From an uncultured Eubacteriales bacterium (GTDB lineage: Bacteria > Bacillota > Clostridia > Peptostreptococcales > Anaerovoracaceae): DNA of 9,484 bases. The stretch is from the NCBI GenBank assembly GCA_902797405.1, contig CADBSP010000183.1, positions 1-9,484 of the forward strand. The letters are read 5' to 3'. The position numbers and the translations under genes are program-made. Position 1 is the first letter of the stretch. Every line of letters begins with the position of its first letter. Below are positions 6,493-9,484 of the stretch, piece after piece. The notes under the pieces were generated by a model, which worked only from the letters and a program-made list of their open reading frames with translations, was not told where the DNA came from and made no database searches.

Positions 6493-6719
6493 TGCTTCTC
6501 CAATAATTTCAATTTTCGAAATCGAAAGTTTTCATCTACCTTATTTAGGCATCAAAGCTTCCTCAAATAATAGTAATCTCATGCAGTTAAGCTTTAATTT
6601 TCGATTTCTCATCCATTTTATCTTTATCTGAATAATTTGCGATCTGAATCATTTACTCTAAGTTTTTGCTCTGTATTTAATTAATGATAAATACCCCTAG
6701 CCCTTGCCCATTAAGAATC
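6493..6719. other. Intergenic region between murI and the acidic hypothetical gene, with an inverted repeat
   Basis: A 227-bp AT-rich gap with no tandem array, unlike the four gaps to its left. It contains the inverted repeat TTTCGA-AA-TCGAAA at 6514-6527, about 22 bp before the start codon, and a related half site TTTTCGATTTC at about 6599-6609; this could be an operator (inference). I see no GC-rich hairpin with a T-run after murI and no convincing -10/-35 pair. Confidence 0.5.
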
Positions 6720-7535
6720 TTAAATATCCAAATTCTGAAATTGAATGTTCAGTTCCTTTTGATCTTTACCCAGAATTCGCTCAATCATGTTAACAAAATT
6801 GTCCGATAAGTCACTTGCATAGAAATAGTTTTCCCCGGACGGCTCATTTGCAAACATGTTCCTGTCCTCCAATTCCATTTTGGCAGCAATCGCCACTTCC
6901 TTTGATGAACTGATAATGCTTATATCCGGATAGAGCCTTTGCAGATTCGACTTTATAAGCGGATAATGCGTACAGGCTAAAACCAAGGTGTCAATTTGGT
7001 TTTCGTCGATAAAATCATCCAAATAATACTTAAGCGTCAAATCCATAATCTCATTATCGATGATTCCCTCCTCTATCAAAGGAACCAGCGCCGGGCATGC
7101 CTTGGCGAATATGTTTTTCAACTGGTAGTTCTTTTCTTTGATCTTATCAATGTAGACGCCGCTGTCGACAGTTGCCTTTGTTGCAAGAATGCCTATCCTA
7201 TCCATGCCGTTGCACTTGTTTGCAATTACTCGGGATGTCGGTGAAATTGTACCGATGATTGGAATATCGGGATAGGTTTCCTTCAGCAAATCCAAGCTGG
7301 TGGCACTTATTGTATTGCAGGCCACGAGCATCATCTTCACGTTGTTTTGGACCATGAAGTTTCCGATCTGCAAAGTAAACTGGCGAATTGTGTCCACGGA
7401 TTTTGATCCGTAAGGCGTTCTGGCTGTATCACCATAGAATATAATTCTTTCGTTTGGGAGCTGCCTCAGGAGGTATGGGATGCTGGTTAATCCGCCTATT
7501 CCTGAATCAAAAATCCCAATGGGCCTGTTATCCAT
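6720..7535 (-). CDS. murI: Glutamate racemase
   Basis: Interconverts L- and D-glutamate without a cofactor, supplying D-glutamate for peptidoglycan precursors in the cytoplasm. It has 271 residues, normal for the family. Motifs in order: FDSGIGGL (9-16) with D10 and S11; GDTARTPYGSKS (35-46); VACNTISA (71-78) with catalytic C73; and LACTHYPL (185-192) with the second catalytic C187 and H189. The usual CNTAS is CNTIS here, a mild change. The ATG at 7535 follows GAGGA at 8 nt, a strong ribosome site, and a good promoter lies 46 bp upstream. It is divergent from nadK and shares its promoter region. The C-terminal 20 residues after the conserved fold (KDQKELNIQFQNLDI) are a short extension of unknown role. 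Confidence 0.97.
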   Translation of the reverse strand: MDNRPIGIFDSGIGGLTSIPYLLRQLPNERIIFYGDTARTPYGSKSVDTIRQFTLQIGNFMVQNNVKMMLVACNTISATSLDLLKETYPDIPIIGTISPTSRVIANKCNGMDRIGILATKATVDSGVYIDKIKEKNYQLKNIFAKACPALVPLIEEGIIDNEIMDLTLKYYLDDFIDENQIDTLVLACTHYPLIKSNLQRLYPDISIISSSKEVAIAAKMELEDRNMFANEPSGENYFYASDLSDNFVNMIERILGKDQKELNIQFQNLDI

Positions 7536-7575
7536 CTATATGTTCCTCACTAAATATGTTATAATGGCTGTAATG

Positions 7576-7604
7576 TTGATATTATACCCTATTGAGGTGA
7601 TAAT
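7576..7604 (+). promoter_or_regulatory. Promoter for nadK
   Basis: TTGATA (7576-7581) and GATAAT (7599-7604) are separated by 17 bp; each matches the sigma-A consensus at 5 of 6 positions. Transcription would start near 7611, giving a leader of about 42 nt. An extended -10 (TG-n-TATAAT, 7557-7565) further upstream is an alternative but lacks a -35. Confidence 0.6.
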
Positions 7605-7609
7605 CACAA
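7581..7609 (-). promoter_or_regulatory. Promoter for murI
   Basis: On the - strand TTGTGA (7604-7609) and a perfect TATAAT (7581-7586) are 17 bp apart. Transcription would start near 7573, about 38 nt before the murI start codon. Its -10 overlaps the nadK -35 by one base and its -35 overlaps the nadK -10 by one base, so the two cannot be occupied together. Confidence 0.6.
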
Positions 7610-7652
7610 TTAATAGCTTATTGAAGTTATATATCTACGAGGAGATTTTTAC

Positions 7653-8507
7653 ATGGGAGCAAAGAAGAGTATCCTGATTTATTGCAGCGATACGCAAAAC
7701 TCTATAGAGGTCGCAAATACCCTTAGAGATAAGTTTGAAAAGGAAGGATATTGTGTAGAGACTGACTTTGCAGGAGATGAGCGGGAGGACAGTGATTTAC
7801 TGGACGGAACGCTTTCAGATAGGCTTAAGCTCATCGTATGCGTAGGTGGCGACGGCACATTCTTGGGCGCCGTACATCATTTCAATTTCCCAGATGTCCC
7901 ATTCCTGGGTGTCAATACCGGGCACCTTGGTTTCTTCCAGGAGTTCATGCCGGATCAATTGGACCTTCTTATTGATAATTACAAAAGGAAGAAATACACG
8001 CTTCAGGATATGCAAACGGTTCGCGCCATCGTTGAACATGATGGCATCAAAGAAGAATTCACTGGTCTAAATGAAATAGTCGTCAAATGCGAAGAGAATT
8101 ATTCAGTTCATCTTAATATTTCCATCGGTGATAAATTCATTGAAAAATTCAGTGGTGACGGAATTCTAATCGCTACTCCCGCGGGTTCTACCGCATATAA
8201 TTATTCATTAGGCGGTAGCCTGGTTGACCCGAGGCTTAAGCTCCTTCAAGTAACTCCAATTGCTCCAATGAACACAACCGCTTATAGGTCCTTAACCTCT
8301 CCCCTCCTTTTGCCACCGGATTTAGGGCTCGGAATTGTTCCAGACAATGGCGGGAGCAAAGGAAGAATCGCAATCGCTTACGATAGTTTTAGCAGAACAT
8401 TTGATAAGCTCGACAGCATTAATGTTAAACTCTCGGACGTGGAAGTAAGGCTTCTCAGGTTCGAAACCTACGACTTCTGGGCAAAAGTGAAGAGCAAGTT
8501 TATTTAA
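7653..8507 (+). CDS. nadK: NAD kinase
   Basis: Phosphorylates NAD to NADP, the only route to NADP in most bacteria. It has 284 residues, typical. Seen directly: GGDGT (65-69) with catalytic D67 in VCVGGDGTFL; GVNTGHLGF (86-94); LNEI (139-142) with N140/E141 for NAD binding; GDGILIATPAGSTAYNYSLGG (168-188, the long glycine-rich nucleotide motif); and TPIAP (201-205), followed by MN where many relatives have H. The ATG at 7653 is 8 nt after GAGGAG (7639-7644), a strong site. It is the first gene of a rightward pair, with the pseudouridine synthase starting 5 bp after its stop. Divergent from murI. Confidence 0.97.
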   Translation: MGAKKSILIYCSDTQNSIEVANTLRDKFEKEGYCVETDFAGDEREDSDLLDGTLSDRLKLIVCVGGDGTFLGAVHHFNFPDVPFLGVNTGHLGFFQEFMPDQLDLLIDNYKRKKYTLQDMQTVRAIVEHDGIKEEFTGLNEIVVKCEENYSVHLNISIGDKFIEKFSGDGILIATPAGSTAYNYSLGGSLVDPRLKLLQVTPIAPMNTTAYRSLTSPLLLPPDLGLGIVPDNGGSKGRIAIAYDSFSRTFDKLDSINVKLSDVEVRLLRFETYDFWAKVKSKFI

Positions 8508-8512
8508 ATAAA

Positions 8513-9484
8513 ATGGAAAAGTTTTCTTTCATTGTGTCGGAGGATGAAGCCGGCATCCCCCTAAAAAAAGTTATTAAAGCAAAGTATCACTTTTCTTCCC
8601 GCCTGATGACTAAAATCAAGTATCAGGATCTTTTGATGCTTAATGGAGAAAAAGTGCCGGGCTATTTCACAGCGAAAACCGGCGACACTGTTACGGTATC
8701 CATCCCTGACGAGCAAAGCCATTTCGAGCCGGAGGATATCCCTATTGATGTCATTTACGAGGACGATGACCTTTTGGTGCTAAATAAACAACCCGGCATC
8801 ACCTGTCATCCAACAAAGGGGCACAAGGCCCACACCATGGCAAATGCCATCACGAGATACATGCTTGACACCGATAAGAGTTTTAAGATTCGCTTTATCA
8901 ATCGGCTGGATATGGACACAAGCGGCGTTTTGGTTATTGGAAAGAATTCCTTTGTTCAAGCTGAATTAATCAAACAGATGGACCGTGGGCTGACCAAGAA
9001 GGAATATGTTGCGGTTGTTGCGGGAGCAATTGACGAAAGCGAAACGGAGAGACTATTAGCTATCCCTGGAGTGTCGACGGTTGGCGAAGCGACTGACAGA
9101 AATGTTGATTTAGTCGAAATCCCGGAACATTCAGGTATGTCGACGGTTCGCGAAGAAGCTGACAGTAATGTTGATTTAGCAGGCATTTCGGCCCATTCTG
9201 GAGTATCGACGGGTGGCGAATGCTCCGATTGGTTTTTGATTGACCTTCCAATTGGGCATCCCGCAGAAGGTAAAATCACTCGCGAAGTTGTTAGCGAGGA
9301 AACACTAAAAAAGTTAAGGCTTTTAAACCCCAATAGTGAATCCATCGAAGGTGTCTACCCATCCAAAACATTATTTAGAATTGTATCAGTCTTTGAGAAT
9401 ATTAATGCCAATTCATTTCCCGAAGAGAATAGCAGAGAAAACTGCTGCCATGCCACGAAAACAGACAGCTTGGCAGAATATGAT
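8513..9484 (+). CDS. RluA-family RNA pseudouridine synthase, cut by right edge, with internal repeat
   Basis: Isomerises specific uridines in rRNA or tRNA to pseudouridine; the target cannot be told. The frame is open for 324 residues to the window end, already about the full length of the family, because of insertions. Order: an S4-like N-terminal domain (about 10-65), then VIYEDDDLLVLNKQPGITCHP (80-100), typical of the family, and the catalytic loop INRLDMDTSGVLVIGKN (129-145) with catalytic D133; the residue before R131 is N130, where H is usual. YVAVVAG (165-171) and DWFLIDLPIGHPAEGK (239-254) are a normal pair split by about 65 inserted residues, which carry two 22-residue repeats. Another insertion-like Asn/Glu/Ser-rich stretch follows VSVFEN (291-296), before the expected TGRTHQIR motif, which is beyond the edge. 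No clear ribosome site; the start is 5 bp after the nadK stop, suggesting translational coupling. Confidence 0.88.
   Translation, partial: MEKFSFIVSEDEAGIPLKKVIKAKYHFSSRLMTKIKYQDLLMLNGEKVPGYFTAKTGDTVTVSIPDEQSHFEPEDIPIDVIYEDDDLLVLNKQPGITCHPTKGHKAHTMANAITRYMLDTDKSFKIRFINRLDMDTSGVLVIGKNSFVQAELIKQMDRGLTKKEYVAVVAGAIDESETERLLAIPGVSTVGEATDRNVDLVEIPEHSGMSTVREEADSNVDLAGISAHSGVSTGGECSDWFLIDLPIGHPAEGKITREVVSEETLKKLRLLNPNSESIEGVYPSKTLFRIVSVFENINANSFPEENSRENCCHATKTDSLAEYD
9074..9229 (+). repeat. In-frame 66-bp repeat, two units plus a partial, inside the RluA-family gene
   Basis: TCGACGG recurs at 9074, 9140 and 9206, exactly 66 bp apart. The two full units encode STVGEATDRNVDLVEIPEHSG-M and STVREEADSNVDLAGISAHS-GV (residues 188-209 and 210-231), then STGGECSD begins a third. 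About two thirds of the residues agree, so it is older than the repeat in the MBL-fold gene. The unit sequence is unlike that one although the period is identical. Confidence 0.93.

Noticed and set aside
8956..9345. Leftward gene antisense to the RluA-family gene
   Set aside because: Shadow frame of a well-supported gene; its repeat pattern is the complement of the 66-bp coding repeat.
1..9484. Mobile element or prophage
   Set aside because: No transposase, integrase, terminal inverted repeats or attachment-site duplication; the repeats are local and gene-derived.

Overview
The window looks like a chromosomal housekeeping segment from a low-to-moderate GC Firmicute, most likely a clostridial (Lachnospiraceae-like) anaerobe. 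The main clue is the gene order dUTPase - dGTPase-like - DnaG on one strand, with glutamate racemase nearby; in Clostridia the dgt-dnaG pair is commonly followed by rpoD, which would lie beyond the left edge. Clear AGGAG/GGAG ribosome sites and sigma-A-type promoters agree. The exact genus cannot be read from the sequence alone.

Layout. Six genes run leftward: murI (7535-6720), an acidic hypothetical protein (6492-5917), a metallo-beta-lactamase-fold hydrolase (5540-4251), dut (3883-3443), a dGTPase-like HD hydrolase (3022-2024), and dnaG (1524 to beyond the left edge). Two genes run rightward from the 117-bp divergent region at 7536-7652: nadK (7653-8507) and, 5 bp later, an RluA-family pseudouridine synthase cut by the right edge. 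The divergent region holds two good promoters whose -10 and -35 boxes overlap. Functionally the genes cover nucleotide pool cleaning (dut, dgt), replication priming (dnaG), cell-wall D-glutamate (murI), NADP supply (nadK) and RNA modification.

The unusual part is the repeats. Each of the four gaps between the last five leftward genes carries its own, unrelated tandem array just downstream of a stop codon: 43 bp x 7 after the hypothetical gene, about 93 bp x 3-4 (hairpins) after the hydrolase, about 58 bp x 4 at the end of dut, and 31 bp x 12 after dgt. In two of them the unit is a copy of the last codons plus the stop codon of the preceding gene: dUTPase motif V with its stop, and the DDAIYS-stop tail of the hypothetical protein. 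Two coding regions also contain in-frame arrays of exactly 66 bp (22 residues): the hydrolase, where a strand next to the active site is repeated, and the RluA-like protein. The segment appears to belong to a genome with unusually active short tandem duplication, under frame selection inside genes and with free period lengths outside them. I see no transposase, integrase, CRISPR array, tRNA or rRNA.
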